Shown: positions 33,301 to 42,477 of the stretch, piece by piece
Layout: each line of letters starts with the position of its first letter
How positions within the stretch are numbered: the stretch's first letter is position 1
Assembly (NCBI GenBank): GCA_014607495.2
Contig: CP053170.1
Location: 868,001-932,000, forward strand
Source of the DNA: Carposina sasakii
Lineage: Eukaryota; Arthropoda; Insecta; Lepidoptera; Carposinidae
DNA: 64,000 nt
Direction of reading: 5' to 3'
The notes under the pieces: model-generated
Databases searched by the model: none
What the model was told of the DNA's origin: nothing
What the model saw: the letters and a program-made list of their open reading frames with translations, nothing else
Made by a program: the position numbers and the translations under genes

Positions 33301-34391
33301 TTATAACTTACTTCGGGAAAGATAATACCTAACGGTTTTATTTTACTACCGTCATAAAATTTAAAAATTACTTTGCTTTCCATAATGCTATGCTTTTGAA
33401 AATATTTGTCATACATTTCTTTACTTATACAGGAAACAGCCGAACCAGTATCAATTTCCATTTTTAGGGGAGTGTCATCAACAATAATTTGTAAACTTAC
33501 AGGTTTATAATGGTTTAAGCTTAGTTGGTGTAATTCCTCTTCTAGCTCAGCCACAGATGAATCTTCGTCCGAATCTCGCTCCACGTGTGCTGATAACGAT
33601 GACGACTGAACATTATGGATCTGGCGAGACCGCCCGCCCCCGCCATCAGGGCCTCCGCGCCTCGCCGCCTTCGGGCACACCCGGCGCAGATGACCTGTCT
33701 TCTTACATTTGCTACATACAAATGTCTTATAGCGACAGCTTTCCGTGTCGTGTCCTGCTACCCCGCAGGCTCCGCAGTTCCGAGACTTCCAAGCCGAGCC
33801 TTGCCGCCCGCGCTCTGTCCTCGTACCTATTTTGTGGACACCGTCCATCATGTCAGTCTTAGCTGCCGTTGACATATCCACGACTGCCGCATCACGTTCC
33901 GCCGCTTCCAGGGCGTAAGATAACTTTAGCGCACCGTTATAATTTAAATTGTCTTCCGCGAACAAACGTTGCCGAATGACGTCACTATACACTCCACAAA
34001 CAAGCTGATCACGCAAATTATCGTCCAAGCTGCCCCCAAATTCACAATATTTGGATAATTTCTTCAACTCTGATAAATACTGCGCAATAGTTTCGTCTGT
34101 CCGTTGACGCCTCTGCCGAAAACGGTATCGCTCCGCCATTATCGACGGCCGCGGTTGAAGGTGTTCGCGCAAAAGTGCTACCGCTGCATCATAGGTCTTC
34201 TCCGCCGGTTTAGCAGGACTGGCTAAACTGCTAAGTAATTCGTAGGTTTCATCACCGATGGCCGTTATCAACGTAGGTAACCACAAGTCCCTTTCCACTT
34301 TATTCACTTTAAAGTACATCTCCAGACGTTCTACATACAGCGACCAGTTGCCGGAACGCACATCAAACTCTGAGATTTTTCCAAAGGACAT
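30303..34391 (-). CDS. Gypsy B gag-pol polyprotein, intact
   Basis: Start taken as the ATG at 34391 (MSFGKISEFDVRSGNWSLYV), because the longer open frame begins inside the LTR. 1362 residues, approximate positions: gag 1-200; CCHC knuckles CGACGVAGHDTESC (206-219) and CSKCKKTGHLRRVC (226-239); protease MEIDTGSAVS (DTG at 314); RT with IFLDDIIIG (600-603); RNase H LTCDASAKGIGG (750); integrase zinc region with HEAH at 980 and CAACAVC near 1010; integrase core D1044, D1098 and E1134 (DD35E: HLDFLG, LVTDNG, AAENAV). A glycine/arginine basic linker follows the knuckles and an acidic-proline tail ends in PPRYKF. All catalytic residues are present and no stop or frameshift is seen. Confidence 0.93.
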   Translation of the reverse strand: MSFGKISEFDVRSGNWSLYVERLEMYFKVNKVERDLWLPTLITAIGDETYELLSSLASPAKPAEKTYDAAVALLREHLQPRPSIMAERYRFRQRRQRTDETIAQYLSELKKLSKYCEFGGSLDDNLRDQLVCGVYSDVIRQRLFAEDNLNYNGALKLSYALEAAERDAAVVDMSTAAKTDMMDGVHKIGTRTERGRQGSAWKSRNCGACGVAGHDTESCRYKTFVCSKCKKTGHLRRVCPKAARRGGPDGGGGRSRQIHNVQSSSLSAHVERDSDEDSSVAELEEELHQLSLNHYKPVSLQIIVDDTPLKMEIDTGSAVSCISKEMYDKYFQKHSIMESKVIFKFYDGSKIKPLGIIFPEVSYKNVSKILELFVIDKGTTSLLGRQWLSELGIKIPSFNSALNKIVSDNNVNNKELNILINRYKQLFSGGLGRFTGGKAVLRVREGATPVFCRARPLPYALRAQVDAELDAMLRDGIIEPVDSSDWATPLVPVRKADGGLRICADYKVTLNPVLLVDRYPLPKIEELLVRLNGSQIFSKIDLSQAYNQIELDSSKDLTVINTHKGLFKYNRLVFGLSSSPGIFQRIMCKLLDGIPGIEIFLDDIIIGTKGGISEHLAILEQVFKRLQDHGMKLKKSKCSFLVDQVKYLGYIISSQGVQVDKDKVSAITKIPRPTDVSQLRSFLGLVNFYAKFVKSISTVLYPLYKLLKKGAPWNWTRKCEDAFVNIKNILTSAEVLAHYDPDAPLTLTCDASAKGIGGVLTQPTPAGERGAERPVVYVSRALSDAEKHYSQIDREALAIVYCLQKLHQYLYGRRFTLKTDHRPLVSIFGPKQGIPAMAASRMQRWAIIMSAYTYDIEYVHTKQNGADGLSRLPIDTPNSVRSTGTNESSLDPPEQTYLHFAQEELLLDYNVIKQQTSHDPFLSRVLLYIREGWPENNEIRELQPYFNRKKELYEELGCVMWGYRVIIPERCRDRVLRELHEAHMGMSKTKAMARSYVWWPGLDEAVEALCAACAVCAAEADAPRRHAPAPWPWPAKPWSRIHLDFLGPFQDKLYLIIIDARTKWIEVYPVPSTAAKYTISKLEEVFARWGLPKQLVTDNGPPFSGKEFLNFVKNNGIEHLFSAPYHPASNGAAENAVRTIKKAIRKAIRQKADIHSFLNKYLLHYRNTEHCTTKESPAALMLGRSLRTKLDLLRPNREEKVKQGQAGKKYVSKGGDRAFTPGEDVWVRQYQGSSKWLPGKVIDRLGTTDYQITDAVGRDSHRHVDQLRRRSVRSSLVTPSSAADATPELVLPVPTEVPPPTSDNDESSTDALALPMSSEGEPVIDTEMNSPPTPASDECYATPPQSRPIRKCRLEKPPRYKF

Positions 34392-34421
34392 CACGATTAA
34401 TTTATTATTTCTCGTCGCCAA

Positions 34422-34571
34422 TGTAATATCGTTAGCCGGTATCGATAAATAAGACACAGCGTACTCGTTTAGTTTCTATATTAGAATGACACACACAAGT
34501 AGCAACATTAAAACTATCATACCTTCAACCTATACATTATTAATATATTATGAAGTACCCACTATACTACA
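34422..34571 (-). repeat. Gypsy B 5' LTR
   Basis: Identical by eye to 30018-30167. Confidence 0.9.
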
Positions 34572-34576
34572 GTTAT

Positions 34577-35063
34577 GATAAAATTAGCATTGGTTTTTAA
34601 CTTCAATTATTTGTCTACCTTTTGTTCTTTATAAAGGCTATTGGGCCGCAATTACTAGACTAAAGAGTGTTATTAAGTGATATAAAATTATAAAAAAGTT
34701 ATAGGATATATTATGTTTATTTCTGTTTTTTTTTTTTAATTAAATGACTCCACTTTTCTTTTTTCTATAACAGGTTTAATTAACTTATCAGTCTCCCATT
34801 ACAAGTCTTATGATCACAAATTCTTAACCTTCTATAAATACGAAATTAAAGTCTATTAATCAATAGAAGGACATAATCAAAATAACCTTACATAATTAAC
34901 AATTATAACAAAGACAATGTTACAAAATATCAAAAACAATATGAAATTACTAGACTCTAATTTAAATCTTAAGGACCAGCCTGAAACTTAACACTTAATA
35001 TCTAGGTATCTGCAATTTTCCTGACATAGTAATCATTATTCCAATTTTTCAATCTTTTATAGT
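34577..35063. other. piggyBac-2 3' untranslated region
   Basis: AT-rich, no gene. Part of piggyBac-2 between the Gypsy B insertion and the transposase stop. Confidence 0.5.
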
Positions 35064-37088
35064 TTATGAATGGAAATCTTTGAAACAATTTCTGTTTCTT
35101 GTAAAACATAAATATATATTGCACTTTGTGCACATCACATTAGTCTTCATCTTATGACATCGTCTGCACCGTTTTTGAATCTCTGTCATTTCCGGTAGGT
35201 GCTTGGCACCTTTTCGTCTCAATCTTTCAGACGGAATTTGGACTAACGTGGGACGTCCTCTACCTCTCGTCTGTTCTTGGTTTTCATCTTCTGAGTAACT
35301 ATCTGTATCTGTAACTGTATATCCTTCTATCAAACTTTCCCCGAAGTCCAACTTGAAGTCTCGCAGTTGAACGATTTGTCTGGTGGGGACTCCTTGTGAA
35401 ATTTTGTGAGATTTATAGACTAGCCAAGAGTTTGACAGGGCAAAGTCGACCATGTGACTAAAAATGCGCTGTGTCCATTTAGCAGTTCTGTAGCGGTTGG
35501 GGCACACTGACAATAATCTGTCGGCCAAATCTACCCCGCCCATGTTATCATTGTAAGCTTTTACGACAATAGGTCTTTGTATTTGCACATAGCTTTTTTG
35601 AGCCTTACACCATCTTCTGCACGTGTCCATGGGTTTGTTTGCGTGAATTGTTGATATCAAAGTTACCGCTTTGTTGTCGTACCATCTAGTCAAAGCTAAA
35701 TCACCTTTTCGGTTAACTAATACCTGTGTTGTTCCTCTGCCTTCAGTTTTCATTTGTCTGTCTTCTTTTAACATATTTCTGACATCTGACGGAACCCTAT
35801 TTTTCATTATTGTGCCAGCGCAGAATAGATTATTAATTAAAAGTTCTTCCGCAAGCTTTATGCTAGTAAAGTACCTGTCAAAATAAAGTATATGACTAGG
35901 AATGAGGTTTTCGGTCAAATCAAGCACAGCTTTCATACCAAGTCTAAAATCAGTATCATCATAATTCGGATATGTCGTTTGTCCCTGATAAATTTTAAAA
36001 TTACAGACCATCCCGTTAGGGTTTGCGAGTACAAATGCTTTCAGGCCTGTTGGATTAGGCTTACCCGGTATATACTGCTTGATGCCGCATTGCCCTGTGA
36101 AAGGTACAATCATCTCGTCAATAGATAAACATTTCTGTTTTACTTGCTTGCGACATCCATTCACAACTTTTTCAAGCAAAGGTCGGACTTTCCACAGCTT
36201 GTATTTGGAGCGGTCCTCTCGGCTAACATCATCGTCATAAACAAACTTAAGTGAATTTCTTAATTGCAGAAATCTATTTCTAGGCATATTGTCTGCGATC
36301 AATGGGATTCGGTATTTGATTTCCCAATACATTCTAATTCTAGGAAAATTTATACTAGCCATAACCATTGTGATGCCCAGATAGACATAAAGCTCCGATT
36401 CGATGAGATACAGATTTTTCCCAAATTTTTTTAAGTACGTCTGATTAGATTTGGCAACAATGGTTTGAATTAAATCATGATCAACATATTGTCGAAAATA
36501 ATCAAAACTATCAGCAAAGTTTTCAGGCTCAAAATCTAGGTAGGCAGGCTGGGTAAACTGTATATCAGTTGGTATAAAATCATCTTCAGTCCAATCTGGT
36601 CTTTCAGGATTGTCCCTGATATTAAACTCAGCTTGGTGGATGTTTACACGTCCCCTACTTCTAGATGCTCCTCCACGAGAACGAACACGGCCAGAGCCAG
36701 GGCGCCTAGCTCTCCCTCTGCGAGTACGCGGTGACATTGCAAAAATTACGCTACCATCAACCTCATCTGACTCAATATTTACGCGTCTACTACCTCGGGT
36801 TGATCCTCCATGAGTACGTACATGACCACGGCGACTATATATGCCTCCGCGAACTCGTGGTCCATTTCTGGTACTTAAATCGGGTAGAGGATTTTCATCT
36901 TCAGAGCTGGTTTCTGACGAGCTGTTATTTGCGTTATCACCATGATCTACTACAAAATCTGCATCTAATTCTCCTTCGTCTTCGAACTCAGAATTTTCGA
37001 GAGTGCCATCATCCAAAACGGCTTGTATTTCATCATCCCGTAAACCTGTGAACAAAACACCTTTATGTGTATAGGCACCTACAGTCAT
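35064..37088 (-). CDS. piggyBac-2 transposase, intact 674 aa
   Basis: N-terminal acidic region (1-75), then an arginine/glycine-rich segment (75-150; RRGRARRPGSGRVRSRGG), unusual in length. The DDE_Tnp_1_7 domain follows: FPRIRMYWE (248-256), CLSIDEMIVPF with D324, HILYFDRYFTSIKLAEEL with D404, YNDNMGGVDLADRL with D520 and D523. These are the expected DDD catalytic positions. The C-terminal cysteine-rich domain is complete (CRRCHKMKTNVMCTKCNIYL then CFTRNRNCF). No stop or frameshift. The TIRs of its element are intact, so this copy could be functional unless the Gypsy B insertion downstream of the stop prevents mobilisation. Confidence 0.9.
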   Translation of the reverse strand: MTVGAYTHKGVLFTGLRDDEIQAVLDDGTLENSEFEDEGELDADFVVDHGDNANNSSSETSSEDENPLPDLSTRNGPRVRGGIYSRRGHVRTHGGSTRGSRRVNIESDEVDGSVIFAMSPRTRRGRARRPGSGRVRSRGGASRSRGRVNIHQAEFNIRDNPERPDWTEDDFIPTDIQFTQPAYLDFEPENFADSFDYFRQYVDHDLIQTIVAKSNQTYLKKFGKNLYLIESELYVYLGITMVMASINFPRIRMYWEIKYRIPLIADNMPRNRFLQLRNSLKFVYDDDVSREDRSKYKLWKVRPLLEKVVNGCRKQVKQKCLSIDEMIVPFTGQCGIKQYIPGKPNPTGLKAFVLANPNGMVCNFKIYQGQTTYPNYDDTDFRLGMKAVLDLTENLIPSHILYFDRYFTSIKLAEELLINNLFCAGTIMKNRVPSDVRNMLKEDRQMKTEGRGTTQVLVNRKGDLALTRWYDNKAVTLISTIHANKPMDTCRRWCKAQKSYVQIQRPIVVKAYNDNMGGVDLADRLLSVCPNRYRTAKWTQRIFSHMVDFALSNSWLVYKSHKISQGVPTRQIVQLRDFKLDFGESLIEGYTVTDTDSYSEDENQEQTRGRGRPTLVQIPSERLRRKGAKHLPEMTEIQKRCRRCHKMKTNVMCTKCNIYLCFTRNRNCFKDFHS

Positions 37089-37589
37089 CCTGAACCAGGC
37101 TCACAATAATACAAAAAAACAGTACTTAACATATACCATGTACTCTACAGACTAGACGTACAAAAAACGTACATGTTTATCTCAATAATACCCTCAAAAT
37201 GGTCAGAAGTGGTACCATGTGGTTTTATCGGCCCTTGGTGCTGTGGCTACCCCGTAAGGGATTAAGGCGTGATTCTATGTATGTTTGTAATATTTCACAA
37301 AACAACATAAAATATTGCCACAAATAAAACCATTAATATTTTTTATATACTAACTAACTTGATTAATAGTGTCTGATTATTGGTTTCTTACTATTGTATA
37401 CCAATATACTTACATTTGATGTTATTTTTATCCTTTGGTATGTATACTATTTATCTATGCTTATCTATGTTTATGTGTTTTATTTAGGTATTTATGTTTA
37501 TGTAGTCTATTAAGGTATTTTTGTTTATTTTAGGTTTATGTCTTTTCTTTTATTTAATTATTTAGTTTATTGGTCTGTTTGTGTGCACA
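37089..37589. other. piggyBac-2 upstream region with SINE-like fragment
   Basis: 37230-37290 contains GTGGCTACCCCGTAAGGGAT, a motif seen in lepidopteran repeats. The rest is T-rich with TTTATGT runs at 37440-37550. No gene. Confidence 0.35.
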
Positions 37590-37740
37590 CATACCTACCT
37601 CTTATGTTAATTTCTCTTTCACGGTTGGTTTGCTGGAAGAAATCTCTTTTAGAGATAAGCACGCCTTTGTACATTTTCTTTGTCATAAACTTTATTTGTG
37701 AAAACTTTACTGTGTACAATAAAGCATAATAATAATAATA
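37590..37740 (+). mobile_element. LINE 3' end with AATAAAG signal and TAA-repeat tail
   Basis: Contains GGTTTGCTGGAAGAAATCTC, TTAGAGATAAGCACGCCTTT and GTGTACAATAAAGCATAATA then TAATAA repeats. This matches the conserved 3' UTR of common lepidopteran LINEs. No coding part remains. Confidence 0.6.
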
Positions 37741-38208
37741 ACTTTGACCCAACAGACTTCACAAAGGACATATTATTTCAAACCGAGATGTCGCAGGATT
37801 TAAGCTCTGTAACTGTGAAATAATTGATTACATTTGAGTAATACCTATACATTAACAATTTTCTTGCATAAAAACATACTTGACAGTCACTGATTATCAT
37901 GAAAATATACGATTTACTTACCATGTCTTCGTGAGGCATCCATACCGCCGTTTATTTTCTTAAAAATGACATCTGTCAACTGTCACAGACAATGGTAGCA
38001 TACCGGAAATTGTTTCCTAATGCTGCGTTCCAAAATATATTAAAAGTATTTCTATAACCCGCCAAATTTTAAAAAATCTATACAGAGTTTTTTAATATGG
38101 GCTATTGAAAGGCGCGTGAGCTGTTATTGAAAATTAGTTATTAAAAGTTCTGGGCTGGAGTTGCTATGTTTATTTTGGTTTAACAAAAGGCGCGTGGGCG
38201 CCACGAGG
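37741..38208. other. piggyBac-2 5' terminal region
   Basis: Non-coding; ends with the TIR TGGGCGCCACGAGG. A near-repeat of GGCGCGTG occurs at 38113 and 38190. Confidence 0.4.
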
Positions 38209-38212
38209 TTAT

Positions 38213-38423
38213 ATACAGTTTCTCATTAATTGCCGAAATGCGACTGCCTGTGTCGATTTCACATTCTAACTCGATGTTGTCCACGATCACTTTTATTAAG
38301 TATGGTTTGTTACCTTGTGCCGACACTTGGATGTTGAACATCTCGTCCTCCGACTCATCACTTAGATAATTCTGTCGATTACCGAACCGATCACCACTAC
38401 CGCGCACTTGCTTACACATCACT
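38213..38423 (-). pseudogene. Gypsy A: end of nucleocapsid and start of protease
   Basis: Begins at the TTAA with KVMCKQVRG, which supplies the last Cys of the second CCHC knuckle begun at 40880. It continues NIQVSAQGNKPYLIKVIVDN to the protease active site ECEIDTGSRISAINEKLYI. Cut by piggyBac-2 at TTAT; resumes at 29852. Confidence 0.8.
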
Positions 38424-38427
38424 TTAA

Positions 38428-40875
38428 CCCCTTACCGCATGATTTTTTTTTTCTCAACGAAAAAAATATATGTTATAGAAAATAAAAAATTAAAAGACAC
38501 GTATTTCACCTTTTTTGAGTTTATTGAATACATAATGAAAATAAAAGGCTTTTTTGTTTGGTACATATTTGTTCCAGTGAGCATAAAAACAAAATTAAAA
38601 TAATATATTGTTAACATTATATTGTATGAAAAAGCATAAAACAATTTCTTTTGTCATTTAGACAAAGGCTCACTTTGCATTTTTGACACTCAATGTGTGA
38701 TCTACCAATACATTCTGGTACCTTACAGCGCTGTCTAGTAGTGTAGATAGGAAAATGATCTATTTTATCTAGCCGAACATCCCTGGATGGCATAACAGCA
38801 ATCGCTCCTCTCGATTTTTTTGCTTCAATAGCATTCTCCAAGTCATAAGAAGGTCGTCCTCTTTTGCCACTCGTAGATGGTTTACCAGTTTGACATAAAC
38901 CTTCAGCTACTGCGCATTCAAAATCTGCTAAAGGCAGTGATGGTTCCGAATCATCTAAGGCTCGTCTGTATAGTAACCAGGCGTTGACTGTCACCATATC
39001 TATCATATGGAAAAATATCCGATGGTAGAACTTCTTTGACCTTATCTGGATCCGGTAATAGCCAAGAAGAGCATCCAATAAGTCCACTCCACCCATATGC
39101 CTATTATAAATCATTACGGATTTAGGACACGATATATTTTGGTACGTTTTTTCTTTTTTATTGAAACGTCGAACTTCAGATGATGGTTTACTGCCGACGT
39201 AAGTTGAAGCCAAATTCACCACCCTATTATCGTACCAGGTTACTATAGAAACATCTGTATTGTCGACAGTGGTTAGTTTTTCAACTGTTGCCCCTCTTCC
39301 CTTTTTTTTTAAAATCTTTTTCTGCTGGAACCTTGTAACCTGGAATCCGGTTAGCTTTTATTGTGCCTAATGGCAATATTGCTTTTTCGTTTAGATAAGT
39401 CAAAAGTGGTAGCGACGTGTACCAATTATCGAAGAATAACTTGTAGTTGTAACCTTCTGGTATTGTTCTTGAAAGTCGAACGACAACATCACTGGAAGTA
39501 CTAATCTTGGGCAAATCAATATCAGATTGTATTGGACCTTGAGCTCCAGTATAAATCTCAAAATCGTAGCTGAATCCAGAACTGCCGCTAAGAACAAAGT
39601 TTTTGTACCCCCATTTATGAGGTTTTTTTGGGTTATATTGCCGCATAGATGACCTGCTTTTAGTGGGTATTATTTGTTCATCCACTGCCATGTACTCTTC
39701 TTTAGGAACTGTCAGAAATCTCAGTCTAATATGATCTAAAAACGGTTGAATTTTATGAAGCGGATTGTAACCTATCTGGCCTTTCGGTATTTGTGTAGAA
39801 TTATCGTTAAAATGAATAAAACGTTTGATTTCTTCAAACCGATTACAGGACATTATTGTACTGACTTTGGGGTGCCCTAAGTTCTCGCTCCAATAGCATC
39901 TCGTTGATGGTAATTGTATTATAGACATATAAAGACATATGCCAACGAATTGTTCCAATTCTTTTATAGTAATAGTACTGATTTTTTCAGGTCGTTTTTC
40001 GATGGCATATTTATTGGTTTGTTGGTAGATATGTGCAAAAATTTCATCAGTAAACAAATATTTGAAAATCTGTAATGGTGTCTCTAAAGCCGTGATCTCT
40101 GGGTGCAAAGTTGAATATCCAGTAAATAGTAATTCAGACTCATCCCTTTCTAAAAATCCGTCTCTCCATCGAGGCTTTTCAGCCCTTACAGCCCTCGTTG
40201 AAGTGGAGGGCAATTGAGATAAAGGTACATTATCTTCAGGTTCAGACTCCGATTCATCAGATTCTGGAACATATCGAGGTGGTAGAGCCTTTCGGCCTCT
40301 ATTTCTCCGATGTTCGTCATCTGATAGATCTTCGTCCAAACTGTCGTCCGGAAAATCATTGATTATCGTATGGATACCCCCATAAAACCTACGCGGGTCC
40401 ATTTCGGCAAGTTTTCTGCAATAATATTTATATATAAGTAAATAACAATCATTGTAAAAGACACGATAGAAAACGAGACATTTCTGCATGTTGTTCCAAA
40501 TTTGATCCATACCATTAACTATGAATAACTTTTATTATTTTATATATAAAGTGATAAATCCTTACCTTACACTAATCTCTAGATGTTGTTTCTTACTATT
40601 TTATTTATTTGATAACAGTAACACGTAGTTTTATATTTATTTCAGAATTTAAAAAACTGGGAATGCGCGTTTTACTGGTCGCAACCTGTTGCTGTAGTTT
40701 TGTGACCGATTTTGTTCATAAAATATATCGCTAGATGACGCTGTTCTGAATAATATGGAACGTCAATGTTACTTATTTGGTACGTCATGCACAAAACGAC
40801 AAAAAAGATATTCTATAGGAAAATATTTCAGAAATTATGGTTTGGTCTAAATATGACCCACAATGCGGTAAAGGG
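38428..40875 (-). mobile_element. piggyBac-1 element, TTAA duplication
   Basis: TTAA at 38424-38427 and 40876-40879. TIRs are CCCCTTACCGCAT and, inverted, CCCTTTACCGCAT. 2448 bp, inserted in the second zinc knuckle of Gypsy A; removal restores CYQRGHIKVMC. Confidence 0.9.
38617..40402 (-). pseudogene. piggyBac-1 transposase, one homopolymer frameshift
   Basis: Start taken at MDPRRFYGGI (40402), downstream of an ATTATTGCAG acceptor at about 40417, so the 5' UTR seems to have an intron. An acidic N-terminus is followed by the DDE_Tnp_1_7 domain: MAVDEQIIPTKSRSSMRQY (first D), YKLFFDNWYTSLPLL (second D), then a frameshift in an A-run at about 39308 (KDFKKKG), and in the next frame RHMGGVDLLDALLGYYRIQI (third D) and the cysteine-rich C-terminus CKVPECIGRSHIECQKCKVS. 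One base in the A-run is the only lesion; it may be a real mutation or a sequencing error. Confidence 0.85.
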
Positions 40876-40879
40876 TTAA

Positions 40880-41638
40880 TATGTCCCCTCTGATAGCACC
40901 CATCACAATTATAATACATGTACCGACACTTGTTCGGCCGATGCGCCTTGCCGCAGCGCCAACAAGTTGCCTCTGCGCCGGAGCCGGCGCTGCCACCACC
41001 GCCACGCTGGCCGCGGGCGCCGCCGCCGCCTCGGGCTCCGCGCCGTGCGCTCGCCTGGTGCAGGCCCTCGCCCGCCTCGCTGCCGCCGCCGCCCGTGGTC
41101 GTCGCCGTGCCTGCGCTACTTGCGCCGGCCACGCCGCTCACCTCCGCGTGCTTCTCTGCAGCCTCCAGTGCAAACGCTAGCTCCACTGCCTCTTTGTAGC
41201 TGATGTTTCTCTCTGCAAATATTCTTGATCGCATCGTATCCGTCACCAGGCCTGAAACGAACTGGTCACGCAAGTTTTCTTCTAGGTTGCCTCCAAAACT
41301 GCCAGATGTTTGAGGTCCTGTAAGTATTGCGTCAGCGATTCGCCCGCGCGCTGTCTTCGTAACCGGAATACGTGGCGCTCGGCGATCTCAGACCGTTTCG
41401 GCTCGAGATGATCCGTAACTAATTTCACTAGTTCTGTGTATGTTTTATTTTCCGGTAGGTCTGGTGAACACAAATCACACATTAACTCGTATGTCGCTTC
41501 CCCGACAACCGTTATCAATGTGGCCACTTTTAGTTCCGATTTAATTTCGTTGAGCAGGATGAATTGGTTTAGGCGCCTGACATACGCGGCCCATTGTTTA
41601 GAATTTAAATCAAAAGGCTCAATCTTTCCAACCGGCAT
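40880..41638 (-). pseudogene. Gypsy A gag, N-terminal part
   Basis: ATG at 41638 gives MPVGKIEPFDLNSKQWAAYV, then IAERHVFRLRRQRAGESLTQ. A frameshift with a small deletion near 41305 leads to SFGGNLEENLRDQFVSG. A Gly/Ala-rich low-complexity stretch of about 60 residues precedes CWRCGKAHRPNKC and CDGCYQRGHI, where the TTAA of piggyBac-1 lies. The gag is related to Gypsy B gag (same GGxLxxNLRDQ pattern) but diverged. Confidence 0.8.
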
Positions 41639-41748
41639 TATTACAGCACAAATTTGATAATAATACAATAAAATTATAGTAAACCTCGTGAACCGTGGAT
41701 TTTCCACGCGCGATCGCAAAACACTTGTGCGAACAAAAATGATCCCGA

Positions 41749-41845
41749 TACTCGTCGCCAATGTAACGTCAATGAAAGGCGGGAGCTAATAGCAAACTGG
41801 TTTATCGGTATAACGTTTGGATACACCACAATTTGTTCTTCAGGT
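41749..41845 (-). repeat. Gypsy A primer-binding region and partial 5' LTR
   Basis: On the minus strand the LTR ends ACGTTACA (41762) and is followed by TTGGCGACGAG. The outer LTR end is cut at the hAT junction near 41845. Confidence 0.55.
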
Positions 41846-42340
41846 AACCGGCTAAGTATGAGTATTGACGAGTGGACAAGCATACGTAACAAACGCTATT
41901 TTAGTGTTATTTGTCATATTACAGAAACAACACATTATAATTTGGGGTTAGTCTATATACCCGGTAAATGTGGGGCCGTTGAAGTAAGACAAATAGTGGA
42001 GGAACACTTGAAACATTTTGGAGTGAAATTTGAGAGTGATGTTGTTGCCGTAAAAAGCGATGGGCCAAACGTAATGAAAAAATTTGGCAGAGAAAGCCCC
42101 TGTGAAATGGTGTAAATCATGCCATCCATTTAGCTATTCTTGACACATTTTGCAAAAAACAGTCAGAAGTTATAGCTGCTAGGAATGCCTTGCATAACGA
42201 TGACGAATACAGCAGCTCCGATGAAACCAGCAGCACTGATAACGATGATGAATCTTATATATCTAATGAAGAACCTAAACCGCAAATAATCGATGACATA
42301 AACAATGTAGTGACTGAGACCCGATCGATTATAAGGTTTT
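41846..42340 (+). pseudogene. hAT transposase, continuation
   Basis: Reads MSIDEWTSIRNKRYFSVICH (first catalytic D region of hAT), NLGLVYIPGKCGAVEVRQIV, VVAVKSDGPNVMKKFGRESP, then a stop at 42115. Decayed frames continue to DETSSTDNDDESYISNEEPK. The C-terminal dimerisation domain was not found. Confidence 0.7.
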
Positions 42341-42477
42341 TTACATTTATTTTCTATAAAATTATTAATAAAGAAATGGAAAAAATTCCTCACCCGGGTG
42401 GGAATCGAACCCACGACCTCTGCATTCCGCGTGTCAGCGCTCTCACCACTGAGCCACCGGGTCAATTACTCGGATGA
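42340..42477 (-). mobile_element. tRNA-derived SINE head
   Basis: On the minus strand GTGGCTCAGTGGTGAGAGC (D-arm, A box) and GTGGGTTCGATTCCCAC (T-arm, B box) form tRNA-like arms (about 42402-42466). The acceptor stem pairs except at its end. The anticodon arm is imperfect, with a bulge and no U33, so this is a SINE promoter rather than a functional tRNA. It is inserted in hAT sequence. Confidence 0.6.

Larger units (their letters stand above)
30018..34571 (-). mobile_element. Gypsy B, complete LTR retrotransposon with identical LTRs and GTTAT duplication
   Basis: 150-bp LTRs at 30018-30167 and 34422-34571 look identical by eye. GTTAT flanks at 30013-30017 and 34572-34576. The minus strand shows LTR, TTGGCGACGAGA primer-binding region, one gag-pol frame, polypurine AAGGGGAGGGAC, LTR. 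Total 4554 bp. This is the youngest layer of the stack and may be competent for transposition. Confidence 0.92.
29857..38208 (-). mobile_element. piggyBac-2 element, 14-bp TIRs, TTAT duplication, split by Gypsy B
   Basis: Ends are CCTCGTGGCGCCCA and its exact inverse. TTAT flanks both sides on the plus strand (29853-29856, 38209-38212). Removing the element with one TTAT restores the Gypsy A frame as NEKLYISSFFHKK. Without Gypsy B it is about 3.8 kb and encodes the 674-aa transposase at 35064-37088. The duplication is TTAT, not the TTAA usual for piggyBac. Confidence 0.8.
28550..41845 (-). mobile_element. Gypsy A, truncated at both ends, interrupted by two piggyBac elements
   Basis: Coding parts on the minus strand, in order: gag 41638-40880, gag/protease 38423-38213, protease-RT-RNase H 29852-28554. 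The pieces rejoin in frame once piggyBac-1 and piggyBac-2 are removed (CDGCYQRGHIKVMC; NEKLYISSFFHKK). The 3' end stops inside RNase H at the hAT junction and integrase and 3' LTR are missing. At the other end TTGGCGACGAG (41749-41759) and a partial LTR (41762-41845) are present. Confidence 0.8.

Noticed and set aside
40881..41203. Plus-strand proline/arginine-rich open frames
   Set aside because: Shadows of the GC-rich Gly/Ala stretch of Gypsy A gag on the minus strand.
42402..42466. tRNA gene (possible Arg anticodon) on the minus strand
   Set aside because: D-arm and T-arm are good, but the anticodon arm is bulged, position 33 is not U and the first acceptor pair fails; better explained as a SINE head.
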